Shown: positions 1-8,141, numbered from the stretch's first letter. The stretch is DNA of 64,000 nt from Actinomycetospora succinea (GCF_004363095.1 NZ_SNYO01000004.1:499905-563904); one strand, 5' to 3'. Notes: generated by a model not told the origin, from the letters alone. Made by a program: numbers and translations.

Positions 1-445
1 CCGGGGTGCGGCTGTAGAGGTTCAGCGCGGAGCGCCGACGCCCGTGCAGGGACAGCTGCACCGACATCATCGCCCGGAAGCCGGCCTCCACGCAGCGGGG
101 GGCGAAGACCGGCCACCGCTCCCCGTCCGCCCCGGCGAGGTCCTGGGCGACCACGATGCCGGCCTCGGGCGGGTCGTCGGCGGCGGTGATGCACGGGCCC
201 TGTCCGAGATCGGACTGCAGCCGGTCCAGGTCGTAGACCGCCGGGTCGGTGGCGTGGCTGGAGCGCACCGTGCCTTCCTCGGTGCGCGAGATGCCCCCGC
301 CCTCGACGCCGGGGATCGTGTCCACCGCGGCGTGCACCAGCTTGGTGACCGTCGCCTCGAAATCGCGGATGCTGCGGTTCTCGGTGAGCTGCTCGGCGGC
401 GGAGCGCAGCGACTTCACCAGTCGTTCGTGCTCGGGGTCGTCCAT
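1..445 (-). CDS. GAF domain regulator, probably GAF-ANTAR (C-terminus cut by window edge)
   Basis: The minus strand reads an uninterrupted 148-codon frame from ATG 445 out of the window at base 1. A GAGGA Shine-Dalgarno sits about 9 nt upstream of the ATG. The visible part is a GAF sensor domain: GISRT, LQSDLGQGPC, GFRAMMSV and ALNLYS all have counterparts in the two genes that follow. Those paralogues end in an ANTAR RNA-binding domain, so this one probably does too, but that part is outside the window. ANTAR proteins bind paired hairpins in nascent RNA and prevent termination. It is the third member of a tandem triplet on the same strand. GAF content is seen directly; the ANTAR domain is inferred from the paralogues. 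Confidence 0.85.
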   Translation of the reverse strand, partial: MDDPEHERLVKSLRSAAEQLTENRSIRDFEATVTKLVHAAVDTIPGVEGGGISRTEEGTVRSSHATDPAVYDLDRLQSDLGQGPCITAADDPPEAGIVVAQDLAGADGERWPVFAPRCVEAGFRAMMSVQLSLHGRRRSALNLYSRTP

Positions 446-546
446 GACCGCGTCCTCGGGTCGGGGTCGACCGGACCGCGGGCTCGTCCGGATGGCGGGC
501 CCTGGTGTCGACCCATCGCCGACCGTACAAGATGTGCGTCTACTGT

Positions 547-1197
547 CTATCGAACACCGTTGCCGAGGTCGAACGGGAGCCCGGTCTCCCGGTACGCGGC
601 GTCCCGGACGCGACCGGCGATCTCCACCATCCCGAGCCCGGTGTCGTCCGAGACCCGCACGAGCGCGTCGAGGGCGGCCTCGACCTCGACGCCGGTCCGG
701 CCGGCGAGGATGCCGACGGCCTGGGCGATGAGGTCCCGGCCGGTCGGGGAGGGGCGGGCGGTGTCCGTGCCGGTGCGTGCGTCCACATCCGTGGCGGCCG
801 CGCCGTGGACCAGCGTGGCCGCGCGCGCCGCGAAGAACCTGGCGACCTCCCGGGCCGGGGCGTCGAAGACGTTCGGGCGGGTCGCGTAGAGGTTGAGGGC
901 TCCGGCCCTCCCGCGCGCGGAACCGAGCCCGACCGAGAGGATCGAGTGGAAGCCCGCGTCGAGGGCGTAGCGGGCGAAGCCCGGCCAGCGGACGGCGTCG
1001 AGGCCGTCGAGGTCGTCGGCGAGGACGTAGCCGACGGGCGGCGGGTGGTCGGCGGCGCTGATGCAGGGGCCCTCGTACCAGTCGCCCTGCAGGCGGTCGA
1101 GCGTGCGGACGGCGGCCGTCGTGGGGACGTGCGAGCCCACGTGGCCGTCCCGGGTCACCGTGACGCCCGCGGCCTCGGTCCCCGGGATCGACCGCAC
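547..1197 (-). CDS. GAF-ANTAR domain antitermination regulator (start uncertain)
   Basis: A GAF domain (GVTVTRDG, LDRLQGDWYEGPC, GFHSILSVGL, ALNLYATRP) is followed by an ANTAR domain around residues 150-205 (RDLIAQAVGILAGRTG). ANTAR domains bind dual-hairpin RNA and antiterminate. The stated GTG start (1197) lies inside the GAF homology: the frame upstream still reads LAALVRAAVRSIPG, like the paralogues. No in-frame ATG, GTG or TTG occurs further upstream. A GAGGGGG Shine-Dalgarno 6 nt before an in-frame ATC at 1287 suggests translation may really begin there, giving 246 residues, the same length as the next paralogue. Function is confident by family; the signal sensed is unknown. Confidence 0.85.
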   Translation of the reverse strand: MRSIPGTEAAGVTVTRDGHVGSHVPTTAAVRTLDRLQGDWYEGPCISAADHPPPVGYVLADDLDGLDAVRWPGFARYALDAGFHSILSVGLGSARGRAGALNLYATRPNVFDAPAREVARFFAARAATLVHGAAATDVDARTGTDTARPSPTGRDLIAQAVGILAGRTGVEVEAALDALVRVSDDTGLGMVEIAGRVRDAAYRETGLPFDLGNGVR

Positions 1198-1390
1198 GGC
1201 GGCGCGGACGAGCGCGGCCAGCGTCTGCTCGTCGTCGGGGTCCGGTGCGGGCCCGCGCGGGTCGTCGCCGACGTCGTCGATCTCGATGGCGCGCCCCCTC
1301 GCGGGTCGGCGTGGCGTGCCGGTCTGCGCGGTCGGGCACGCCTCGTGGTCGCGGCGGGGGGTCCGGGGCAGCCGTGAGGGGTCGACAGCT

Positions 1391-1422
1391 CGCTCGCTGT
1401 CGTGACACTAGCGCTCGCTGTC
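1391..1422. repeat. Two 11-bp direct repeats upstream of the second GAF-ANTAR gene
   Basis: CGCTCGCTGTC occurs at 1391-1401 and again at 1412-1422, exactly 21 bp apart, about two helical turns. The pair lies in the roughly 250-bp gap between the second and third GAF-ANTAR genes. Same-face repeats of this kind commonly bind a regulator. No protein is identified and no promoter elements could be assigned with confidence. Confidence 0.45.
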
Positions 1423-1444
1423 CGTCCGGGGTCGCCCCCGTGGG

Positions 1445-2185
1445 TCAGGACGGCGTCGACCGGCCGGTCCCGGTCTCGTCGACGAGCCATCGCGCCACGT
1501 CGTTGAGCTTGACGTTGGTGTCCTGGGAGGACTTCACGAGCAGCGCGAAGGCCTCGTCGCCGTCGAGGGCGAAACGCTCCATGAGGATGCCCTTCGCCTG
1601 CCCGATGACGTCCCGGGTCGCGAGCGCGACGCCGAGGTCGTGGGCGTGGTCGGCGCCGTAGAGCAGCGCGGACGCGTGGCTGGCGAAGAGCCCGGCCGTG
1701 ACGATCGCGGTGGAGTCGAACGCGTCCGGGGTCGCGGCGTACAGGTTGAGCGCCGCGCGGGTGCCGTCGCGCGGACCGGTCAGCGAGACCGAGAGCATCG
1801 AGCGGAACCCGGCCTCGACGGCGCGCGGCGCGAACCGCGGCCACCGCGCCGCGTCGTCGCCCGCGAGGTCGCGGGCGAGCATGACGCCGTTCTCGGGCGG
1901 GCGCTCGGCGGCCTCGACGCACGGGCCCTCGTCGAGCTCGTTCTGCAGCAGGTCGAGCTCGTCGACGGCGCCGGTCGTCGCATGGCTGGTGTGCACGTCG
2001 CCGTCCGAGGTCCGGGAGAGCCCGCCGCCGACGGCGGGCGGGACGAGGCTGACCGCGGACGCGACCAGTTGCGAGAGGAGGGCCTCGCGGTCGCGGATGC
2101 TGCGCTTGCCGATCAGGTCGCGGGAGACCGTCCGCAGTGTCACCAGGAGGTCGTTCTCCCGGGCCGCCAGGCCGTCCGACGTCAT
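1445..2185 (-). CDS. GAF-ANTAR domain antitermination regulator
   Basis: This 246-residue protein has a GAF domain over roughly residues 25-165 (GGGLSRTSDG, LLQNELDEGPC, GFRSMLSVSL, ALNLYAATPD). A complete ANTAR domain follows near residues 175-235 (ATRDVIGQAKGILMERFALDGDEAF, VKSSQDTNVKLNDVA). ANTAR proteins bind tandem hairpins in nascent RNA to allow read-through. ATG 2185 is preceded by GAAGGA at good spacing. It is the most complete of three tandem paralogues. GAF ligand and RNA targets cannot be read from the sequence. Confidence 0.92.
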   Translation of the reverse strand: MTSDGLAARENDLLVTLRTVSRDLIGKRSIRDREALLSQLVASAVSLVPPAVGGGLSRTSDGDVHTSHATTGAVDELDLLQNELDEGPCVEAAERPPENGVMLARDLAGDDAARWPRFAPRAVEAGFRSMLSVSLTGPRDGTRAALNLYAATPDAFDSTAIVTAGLFASHASALLYGADHAHDLGVALATRDVIGQAKGILMERFALDGDEAFALLVKSSQDTNVKLNDVARWLVDETGTGRSTPS

Positions 2186-2271
2186 GGGCAGCGTCCTTCG
2201 AGAAGGTCCGGCGGTGGGGAGACCCGGCCGCGCCAGCCGACAAGAGGGACGACTGGTTGACCCGACGTCAG

Positions 2272-2279
2272 CGTACAAG
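2272..2279 (-). promoter_or_regulatory. Shared CTTGTACG motif upstream of GAF-ANTAR gene
   Basis: On the coding strand CTTGTACG lies 87-94 bases before ATG 2185. The same octamer, also with a nearby GCAC, lies at 524-531, 79-86 bases before the start of the first GAF-ANTAR gene. Matching position and sequence suggest a common promoter element or activator site. The sigma factor or regulator is unknown. Confidence 0.35.
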
Positions 2280-2295
2280 GTGCTCGCTGAACGTC

Positions 2296-3102
2296 TCAAC
2301 GCGGCGCCGGACGTGTGCCCTCCGCGTGTCGCGCGGCCTTGACGGGCTCGGGCGTCGCCCGGTTGTCGACCGCCTGCTGCTGCGTGGCGTCGTCGCCGCC
2401 GACCACGTGGTCCTCGCCCGCGAACAGCGCGTCGATGCCCTGGCGCGCGACGAGGGTCCGGTCGTTCTTCCAGCTGTTGTCGCCGTAGACGGTGTCGCCC
2501 ATCCCGGCGTTGTGGTGGAACGCCGAGTCGGTCGCGCCGGGCAGCAGCGCGGTCACGCCGACGCCGTGCTCGCGCAGCTCCTCGCGCAGCGACTCGGCGA
2601 ACGAGAACCCGAAGGCCTTCGTGGGCCCGTAGACGGTCTCGTAGGGCGTGGGGGTGGTGGCCGAGACCGACGAGACGACGAGGATGCGCCGCTCGCCCCG
2701 CTCCGGGCCCTGGGCGAGCATCGCGCGGGTGACGCGCTTGGCCAGGTGGACCAGGCCGGTGCAGTTGATCGCGATCATGCGCAGCTCGTCGTCGAGGTCG
2801 GTGTCGGCGAACGCGCCGCCGATGCCGATCCCCACGTTGAGGCACGCGACGTTCAGCGGCCGGTCGAGGTCGGCGACGAACCGCCAGAACCCCTCGACGC
2901 CGTCGAAGGTCGCGGCGTCGGCCCGGTACGGGTACGCGGTGACGCCGTGCTCCTGCTCGAGCTGCCGGGCGCTGTCGTGGACGCGGTCGCTCTGTCCCGA
3001 GATCGCGACGTCGTGGCCGCGCCCGGCGAGCTCGCGGGCCAGCTCGAGGCCGATGCCGGACGAGCCGCCGGTGACGAGGGCGAGGGGGCGTGCAGGTGCC
3101 AT
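2296..3102 (-). CDS. Short-chain dehydrogenase/reductase (SDR)
   Basis: A 268-residue classical SDR, expected to be a soluble NAD(P)H-dependent oxidoreductase. The N-terminal Rossmann motif is TGGSSGIG (residues about 11-18). The strand-5 serine is in VVSSVSA and the catalytic YxxxK appears as YGPTK. The glycine motif NVG replaces the more usual NNAG. The C-terminus carries about 30 extra residues rich in Pro, Ala and Arg. ATG 3102 is close to the end of the neighbouring monooxygenase gene (gap 41 bp, same strand), so the two may be co-transcribed. Substrate unknown. Confidence 0.9.
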   Translation of the reverse strand: MAPARPLALVTGGSSGIGLELARELAGRGHDVAISGQSDRVHDSARQLEQEHGVTAYPYRADAATFDGVEGFWRFVADLDRPLNVACLNVGIGIGGAFADTDLDDELRMIAINCTGLVHLAKRVTRAMLAQGPERGERRILVVSSVSATTPTPYETVYGPTKAFGFSFAESLREELREHGVGVTALLPGATDSAFHHNAGMGDTVYGDNSWKNDRTLVARQGIDALFAGEDHVVGGDDATQQQAVDNRATPEPVKAARHAEGTRPAPR

Positions 3103-3143
3103 GACCCCGCCCTACCCACGGGCGGGGTGGCCCCGAACCTGCG

Positions 3144-3467
3144 TCAGCGCGGCTGGATCTCGCCCATCGGACCGAAGCCGTCGTGCGGCGTGTCGATGTA
3201 GAGGATCTGCGGCTGCGCCGAGACCAGGTCGGGCATGCGCTCGAAGAAGTTCTTCACGTACGGCTGCTGGACGTGGACCGCGCCGGCGTCGGAGTCCCGG
3301 AATCCCTCGATGCAGACGTACTCGTTCTCGTCGGTGAGGCTGCGCGAGAACTTGAAGTACAGGCAGCCCTCCTCGGCGTTGACGTCCTTGGCGTACGAGT
3401 CGGCCAGGGCCAGCCAGTCGTCCGTCCTCTCCGGGCGGATGGGGATCACGATGTTGATGACGATCAT
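3144..3467 (-). CDS. Antibiotic biosynthesis monooxygenase (ABM) family protein
   Basis: A 107-residue single-domain protein with the ferredoxin-like ABM fold signature. The N-terminal strand is IVINIVIPIRPE, then NAEEGCLYFKFSRSL and EYVCIEGFRD, and a C-terminal QPQILYID strand. Such proteins are small cofactor-free quinol monooxygenases or heme-handling dimers. It lies upstream of the SDR on the same strand, which fits a quinone/hydroquinone redox pair, although that pairing is inference. Confidence 0.85.
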   Translation of the reverse strand: MIVINIVIPIRPERTDDWLALADSYAKDVNAEEGCLYFKFSRSLTDENEYVCIEGFRDSDAGAVHVQQPYVKNFFERMPDLVSAQPQILYIDTPHDGFGPMGEIQPR

Positions 3468-3572
3468 GCGGGCGCTCCCTGGGACGTCGACGTCGGCGCC
3501 GTCATCGTCGTGACGGGCCGGGCGACGGTCAAGATCGCGGCGCGACGTGCAGAAGGTCGTCGGCGTGCCGCG

Positions 3573-4343
3573 TCACACCGCCGTGGCGTGCAGCAGCACC
3601 GTCACCACGTCGCCGCGCTCCATCACCCGGCCCAGGACGTCCTCCTGGTCGTGGGCCTGGCGCCACTGCGGGTGGTCGCCGTGGTCGCGGCGCACCACGG
3701 CGTCGACGGCGTCGGCGCGGGCGACCCAGTCCTGCGGCGCGCCGGGCAGCGCCGCGCCGTCGACCTGGTCGTCGACGCGGAAGCCGGTCGCCTCGAGGTC
3801 GGCGTGCAGCGAGGACCGGGTCGGGAAGTCGTTGCCCTCGGGGCTCTCGGTGAGCTCGCGGTCGGCCACGAGCACCAGGAGGCCGAGCTTGCCGCCCGGG
3901 CGCAGGACGCGGTGCAGCTCGGCGAGGACGTCCCGCTTGTCGGGCGTCGTGCACAGCACCCCGAGCAGCCAGGCCGCGGCCATCGAGCCGTCGGGCAGGG
4001 GGAGGTCCTGGGACCAGGCGGCCACGCCGGGCAGGCCGAAGAGCCGCCGGGACGCCGCGGCGGCGTGGGTCATGGGCTCGGCGAGCAGCGCGGTCCCGCG
4101 CCAGCGGTCGTGGAGATACCCGGTGAGCCACGCGGCGGGACCGCCGAGACCCGCGCCGGCGTCGAGGAACGGCGCGTCGCCCTCGAGGCCGAGGCCCTCG
4201 GCGAGCCAGGCCAGCTCCGGCGGCGACCCGCTCCCGCGGCACGCCGCGGGGATCGCGTGGCCCGGCCCGAGCTCGGCGATCGCCTCCTCGGTCCACGCGG
4301 CGACGGTGTCGAACTCCGCCTCCATCGGGGTGGCTTCGCTCAT
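3573..4343 (-). CDS. Class I SAM-dependent methyltransferase
   Basis: A 256-residue protein with a Rossmann-type methyltransferase core. The SAM-binding glycine motif is FLDAGAGLGGPAAW (around residue 60). An acidic loop follows, and the post-I motif region reads LHRVLRPGGKLGLLVLV. ATG 4343 overlaps the upstream MTHFR-like gene by 4 bp (ATGA), so the two are translationally coupled. The acceptor substrate cannot be predicted. Coupling to a folate-dependent C1 enzyme suggests a role in methyl-group flow, such as demethylation or remethylation of a small molecule. Confidence 0.85.
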   Translation of the reverse strand: MSEATPMEAEFDTVAAWTEEAIAELGPGHAIPAACRGSGSPPELAWLAEGLGLEGDAPFLDAGAGLGGPAAWLTGYLHDRWRGTALLAEPMTHAAAASRRLFGLPGVAAWSQDLPLPDGSMAAAWLLGVLCTTPDKRDVLAELHRVLRPGGKLGLLVLVADRELTESPEGNDFPTRSSLHADLEATGFRVDDQVDGAALPGAPQDWVARADAVDAVVRRDHGDHPQWRQAHDQEDVLGRVMERGDVVTVLLHATAV

Positions 4344-5419
4344 CGTTCGACCTTCCGTACGCGGCGGGCGATCTCGGCCTGGATCTCGGCGGCCTCGACG
4401 TGACCTGCCGAGGAGGCCCGCCCGGAGAGGTTGACGCCGACGACCCCGGGCACGGCGAGCAGCGCCTCGGCCTCGTCGACGGCCGCGTCGATGCCGGCCG
4501 CCACCGGGTCCGGGGCGTCGAGGACGGCGGCGACCTTCGCGGGGTCCATCGCGAGCCCCGGGAACGCGAGCAGCGAGTCGGCGGCGGGCTCGTCGGTGAA
4601 CACCGCGACCGCACCGAGGACGGGCAGGTCGACGCCGAGGCGGCGGGCGGCGCGCAGGAAGTCGTCCAGCTCGGCGGGGTCGGCGACGTGGTTGGACACG
4701 GCCAGCGAGGCGCCGGCGCGCTGCTTCTCGGCGAGCACCCGCACGCGCGCCTCCCGGGGCGGGGCGGACGGGGTGATCGCCACGGTCGCGGCGAGCCCGG
4801 TGCTCGCGGCGAGGTGGGCCAGGCGGGTCGCGTCCAGGTCGAAGACCTGGGTGACGCCCGGGCGGACGTCGGGACCCCGGATGTCGCCGGTGACGCACAG
4901 GACCCCTTCGACGCCGAGCGCGGCCAGACCGGCCAGCTCCTGCTCGAGGACCACGCGGTTGCGGTCGCGGCAGGTCAGGGTCATCCACGGGTGCCCGCCG
5001 ACGGCCCGCAGCTCCGCCGCGACGAACGTCGGGGGGAAGGTCGGCTGGTGGTGGATGTCGCCGGAGAGCACCGCGTCCGACACCGGGGCCACGATCTGCG
5101 CGGCGGTGCGCAGGGCCGGCAGGTCGAACGAGGGCACGCTGAGGTCGGTGAGCACGACCGGCGACTCCCGCGCCCGGGCGAGCATGCCGTCGGGGAGGGT
5201 GCCCGCCCGCGCACCGACCGCCGGACCGGGCCACGGCGGCACCCGCTCGTCGCCGTCGACCCAGGGGCAGGGGAGCGCGGCGTCGAGCTCGCACCCGCCG
5301 TCGTGGCGGACCCCGCCGCAGGGTCCGAACACCATGCGCTTGGGACAGCCCTCTCGGGGGGCGGCGGCCGCGGTGGTGGAGCCGTCGTTCACCGTCGCGC
5401 GATGCCCGATCCGGGGCAC
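4340..5419 (-). CDS. Methylenetetrahydrofolate reductase with N-terminal MetV-like Cys domain
   Basis: A 359-residue protein in two parts. Residues about 20-55 hold a Cys-rich stretch (CPKRMVFGPCGG, then GGCELD and LPCPW; Cys25, 34, 43, 51). It resembles the MTHFR_C/MetV-type domain that elsewhere is a separate subunit or a C-terminal domain. The remainder is a MetF-like TIM barrel with TLTCRDRNR, VLCVTGDIRG and AVAVFTDEPAADSLL. MetF reduces 5,10-methylene-THF to 5-methyl-THF using a flavin. GTG 5419 is the chosen start; GTG 5389 (VNDGST) is also possible. It overlaps the methyltransferase gene by 4 bp. A dedicated catabolic C1 enzyme, rather than the housekeeping MetF, is plausible. Confidence 0.85.
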   Translation of the reverse strand: MPRIGHRATVNDGSTTAAAAPREGCPKRMVFGPCGGVRHDGGCELDAALPCPWVDGDERVPPWPGPAVGARAGTLPDGMLARARESPVVLTDLSVPSFDLPALRTAAQIVAPVSDAVLSGDIHHQPTFPPTFVAAELRAVGGHPWMTLTCRDRNRVVLEQELAGLAALGVEGVLCVTGDIRGPDVRPGVTQVFDLDATRLAHLAASTGLAATVAITPSAPPREARVRVLAEKQRAGASLAVSNHVADPAELDDFLRAARRLGVDLPVLGAVAVFTDEPAADSLLAFPGLAMDPAKVAAVLDAPDPVAAGIDAAVDEAEALLAVPGVVGVNLSGRASSAGHVEAAEIQAEIARRVRKVER

Positions 5420-5433
5420 GCGTCAAACGAGGT

Positions 5434-5464
5434 GTGGCACGCGCTGCGAGTCGCGGTGGCACGC
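5434..5464. repeat. Two 9-bp direct repeats in the MTHFR/nitrilase divergent region
   Basis: GTGGCACGC appears at 5434-5442 and at 5456-5464, 22 bp apart, in the 117-bp region between divergently transcribed genes. This is a candidate regulator binding site acting on either or both promoters. No matching regulator gene is adjacent. Confidence 0.35.
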
Positions 5465-5536
5465 CGCGTCAGTCCCGGGCGGCGTTCCTCGGCCACGCTC
5501 GGGCGACCCGGAGCTGCCGGAGGACAGGAGGACCCC

Positions 5537-6535
5537 ATGGCCCACGTGGTGCGCGCGGCGGCGGTGCAGGCCGAGCCGCGGTGGCTGGATCTCGACGCCG
5601 GCGTCGAGCACATGATCGGCTACATCGCCGACGCGGCCGCGCGGGGCGCGCAGCTCGTCGCGTTCCCGGAGACCTTCATCCCCGGCTACCCGTGGTGGAT
5701 CTGGCTGGACACGCCGGCCGCGGGCATGGCGTTCGTGCCCCGCTACGCCGAGAGCTCCATGACCCGCGACGGGCAGGAGATGCGCCGGCTCGCCGCCGCG
5801 GCGGCCGAGCACCGCATCCACGTCGTGTTCGGGTTCAGCGAGCGCGCGGGCGGCAGCCTGTACATGTCGCAGGCGTTCCTGTCCGACACCGGCGCCGTCA
5901 TCAGCGTCCGGCGCAAGCTCAAGCCGACCCACGTCGAGCGGTCGGTGTTCGGCGAGGGCGACGGCAGCGACATCCAGGTCCACGACACCGCGCTGGGCCG
6001 GGTCGGCGCGCTGAACTGCTGGGAGCACTTCCAGCCGCTGACGAAGTACGCCATGTACTCGCTCGGCGAGCAGATCCACGTCGGCGCCTGGCCCAGCTTC
6101 TCGGTCTACCGGGGCGGCGCGCGGGCGCTCGGGCCCGAGGTCAACAACGCCGCCAGCCTCGTCTACGCCGTCGAGGGCCAGACGTTCGTCGTCGCCCCGT
6201 GCGCGGTGGTGGGGCAGGCCGGGCACGACGTCTTCTGCGACACCGAGCACAAGCGACAGCTCCTGCTGCAGGGCGGCGGGTTCGCGCGGATCTTCGGCCC
6301 CGAGGGCAGCCCGCTGGGCGAGGACCTGGCCGAGACCGACGAGGGCCTGGTCGTCGCCGACCTGGACTTCTCGATGATCGCCATCGCGAAGTCCGCCGCC
6401 GACCCGGTGGGCCACTACTCGCGCCCGGACGTGCTGCGCCTGCTCATCAACCGCGCGCCGACGCCGGTGGTCGTCGAGCGCGAGACGCCGATGCCCGGCT
6501 TCGTCGACGCCGACCGGCTCAGCCCCGCGGAGTAG
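5537..6535 (+). CDS. Nitrilase / carbon-nitrogen hydrolase
   Basis: A 332-residue nitrilase-superfamily enzyme, expected to hydrolyse a nitrile (R-CN) to the carboxylic acid and ammonia. The Glu-Lys-Cys triad is complete: Glu45 in FPETFIPGYPWW, Lys127 in RRKLKPTHVER and Cys161 in LNCWEH. The PGYPWW and LKPTHVER context is typical of true nitrilases, not amidases. No signal peptide. ATG 5537 follows a strong GGAGGAC site. It starts a same-strand run with the TSUP, SGNH and FGE genes (gaps 15, 10, then overlap). Confidence 0.93.
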   Translation: MAHVVRAAAVQAEPRWLDLDAGVEHMIGYIADAAARGAQLVAFPETFIPGYPWWIWLDTPAAGMAFVPRYAESSMTRDGQEMRRLAAAAAEHRIHVVFGFSERAGGSLYMSQAFLSDTGAVISVRRKLKPTHVERSVFGEGDGSDIQVHDTALGRVGALNCWEHFQPLTKYAMYSLGEQIHVGAWPSFSVYRGGARALGPEVNNAASLVYAVEGQTFVVAPCAVVGQAGHDVFCDTEHKRQLLLQGGGFARIFGPEGSPLGEDLAETDEGLVVADLDFSMIAIAKSAADPVGHYSRPDVLRLLINRAPTPVVVERETPMPGFVDADRLSPAE

Positions 6536-6550
6536 GGCAATCTCCGTCGG

Positions 6551-7363
6551 GTGAGGTCACGGGAGCGGGGCTCGACCGCGGGGATCGCGACCATCGGCGT
6601 GGTCGGCGGCGCCGTCGGCGGGCTGATCGGCGGGGGCGCCGGGGTGCTGTACGTCCCGGCGCTCGACCGCTTCACGTCGATGAGCCGGGCGCGCGTGCAC
6701 GGCACCTCGACGATCGCGCAGATCGGCCTCTGCGTGGCCGGTGTCCTCGCGTACGCCGTCGGCGGCGGCGCGATCGACCTGCGCGTCGGGATCCCGATGA
6801 TGATCGGCGGGACGCTCGGCGGGTTCCTCGGGCCGTGGCTGCTGGCCCGCTCGTCGGAGACGGTGCTGCGCGTGCTGCTGATCGCGATCCTGGTGCTCAC
6901 CGCGCTCAAGTTCGCGATCGACGCCTTCGGCCCGCCGCTGTTCACCCACGCGCTGGTGTCGCCCGGCCTGCTCGCGAACCCGTGGTTCTTCCTGCCGACG
7001 GCCGTCCTCGTCGGGGTCGTGGTCGGGGCGTGGGCGGGGGCGATGGGTCTCGGCGGCGGCCTGCTCGCCGTGCCGGCGATGGTGCTGCTGTTCGGTGTCG
7101 AGCTGCACGTCGCGGCCGGGACGTCGCTGCTGATGTTCATCCCGAACTCGGTGGTCGGCTCCTGGGTGCACGTCCGGCAGGGCACGGCCTCGGCGCGCTG
7201 GGGCTGGCTCCTCGGGCTGGCCTCCGTGCCGGGCGTGATCGCCGGCGCCCTGCTGGGGCTCGCCCTCGACACCGAGGTGCTCGGCCTCGTCTTCGGCACG
7301 TTCGCGCTGCTGATGGCCGTCCGGGAGATCGTCGCGCTGGCCCGCCGGCGACCGGGGACGTAG
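6551..7363 (+). CDS. TSUP-family (TauE/SafE) membrane exporter
   Basis: A 270-residue integral membrane protein with about eight hydrophobic segments in two halves, each starting with a Gly-rich helix (GGAVGGLIGGGAGVLYVP and GAWAGAMGLGGGLLAVPAM). This duplicated layout is characteristic of TauE/SafE transporters, which export sulfite, sulfoacetate or other small anions. GTG 6551 begins 15 bp after the nitrilase stop. Neighbouring sulfatase-maturation genes make a sulfur oxyanion a reasonable substrate, but this is inference. Confidence 0.88.
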   Translation: MRSRERGSTAGIATIGVVGGAVGGLIGGGAGVLYVPALDRFTSMSRARVHGTSTIAQIGLCVAGVLAYAVGGGAIDLRVGIPMMIGGTLGGFLGPWLLARSSETVLRVLLIAILVLTALKFAIDAFGPPLFTHALVSPGLLANPWFFLPTAVLVGVVVGAWAGAMGLGGGLLAVPAMVLLFGVELHVAAGTSLLMFIPNSVVGSWVHVRQGTASARWGWLLGLASVPGVIAGALLGLALDTEVLGLVFGTFALLMAVREIVALARRRPGT

Positions 7364-7373
7364 AAACGACCCC

Positions 7374-8141
7374 GTGCACTTCGCGGCGATCGGGGACAGC
7401 TTCACCGAGGGTGTGGGCGACGAGCAGGCGGACGGCTCCACCCGGGGCTGGGCCGACCTCGTGGCGGCCGGTCTGGCGCGGACGCGGGGCGAGCCCGTCG
7501 GGTACGCGAATCTGGCCGTGCGGGGCCGCCTGCTCGCGCCGATCGTCACCGACCAGCTCGACGCCGCCCTGGCGCTCGACCCGCCGCCGACGCTGCTGAC
7601 CCTCAACGGGGGCGGCAACGACATGCTGCGCCGACACATCCAGGTCGCCGACCTGGTCGCGCTCACCGAGCAGGCGGTCCGGCGCTGCCGCGACGCCGGG
7701 GTGCGCGTCGTGCTCATCGCGGGGGCGGACCCGTCCGCGCGACTCCCGCTCGGCGGCGTCGTGCGCCGGCGCGGCGAGGCGCTCACCGCGGGCGTCGCCG
7801 AGCTCGCCGCGCGGTACGGGACCGACTTCGTCGACGTCTTCCACGACGCCGAGATCCGCCACCGCCCCGGGTACTGGTCGGCCGACCGGCTGCACCTCGG
7901 CCCCGCCGGGCACCGCCGCGTCGCCGGGCTGATCCTCGCGGCGCTGGGCGAGGACCCGGCGCCGATCGACCCCGTCGCCGACGGGCCGGCGCGCCACCCG
8001 CTCGCCGAGCTGCGGTACTACCGCGAGCACGTCGTCCCGTGGGTGGCGCGGCGGCTGCGCGGCCACTCCTCGGGCGACGGCCGCGACGGCAAGCACGTGT
8101 CGTGGGTGTCGGTGGCGCCGCAGGAGACGCGCGCCCGGTGA
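7374..8141 (+). CDS. SGNH/GDSL-family hydrolase
   Basis: A 255-residue protein beginning almost directly with block I (AIGDSFTEG, Ser9 nucleophile). Block III follows (GGGND, near residue 80), then block V (ADRLHLGPAGH) carrying the catalytic Asp-His pair. These make it an SGNH-family esterase/lipase. There is no signal peptide, so it is probably cytosolic. GTG 7374 lies 10 bp after the TSUP stop, and the gene overlaps the FGE gene by 4 bp, so both belong to one operon. Substrate unknown. Confidence 0.9.
   Translation: MHFAAIGDSFTEGVGDEQADGSTRGWADLVAAGLARTRGEPVGYANLAVRGRLLAPIVTDQLDAALALDPPPTLLTLNGGGNDMLRRHIQVADLVALTEQAVRRCRDAGVRVVLIAGADPSARLPLGGVVRRRGEALTAGVAELAARYGTDFVDVFHDAEIRHRPGYWSADRLHLGPAGHRRVAGLILAALGEDPAPIDPVADGPARHPLAELRYYREHVVPWVARRLRGHSSGDGRDGKHVSWVSVAPQETRAR

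Noticed and set aside
505-1377. Long plus-strand open frames over the GAF-ANTAR genes
   Set aside because: GC-rich shadow frames. The minus-strand frames carry family motifs and ribosome binding sites; these have neither.
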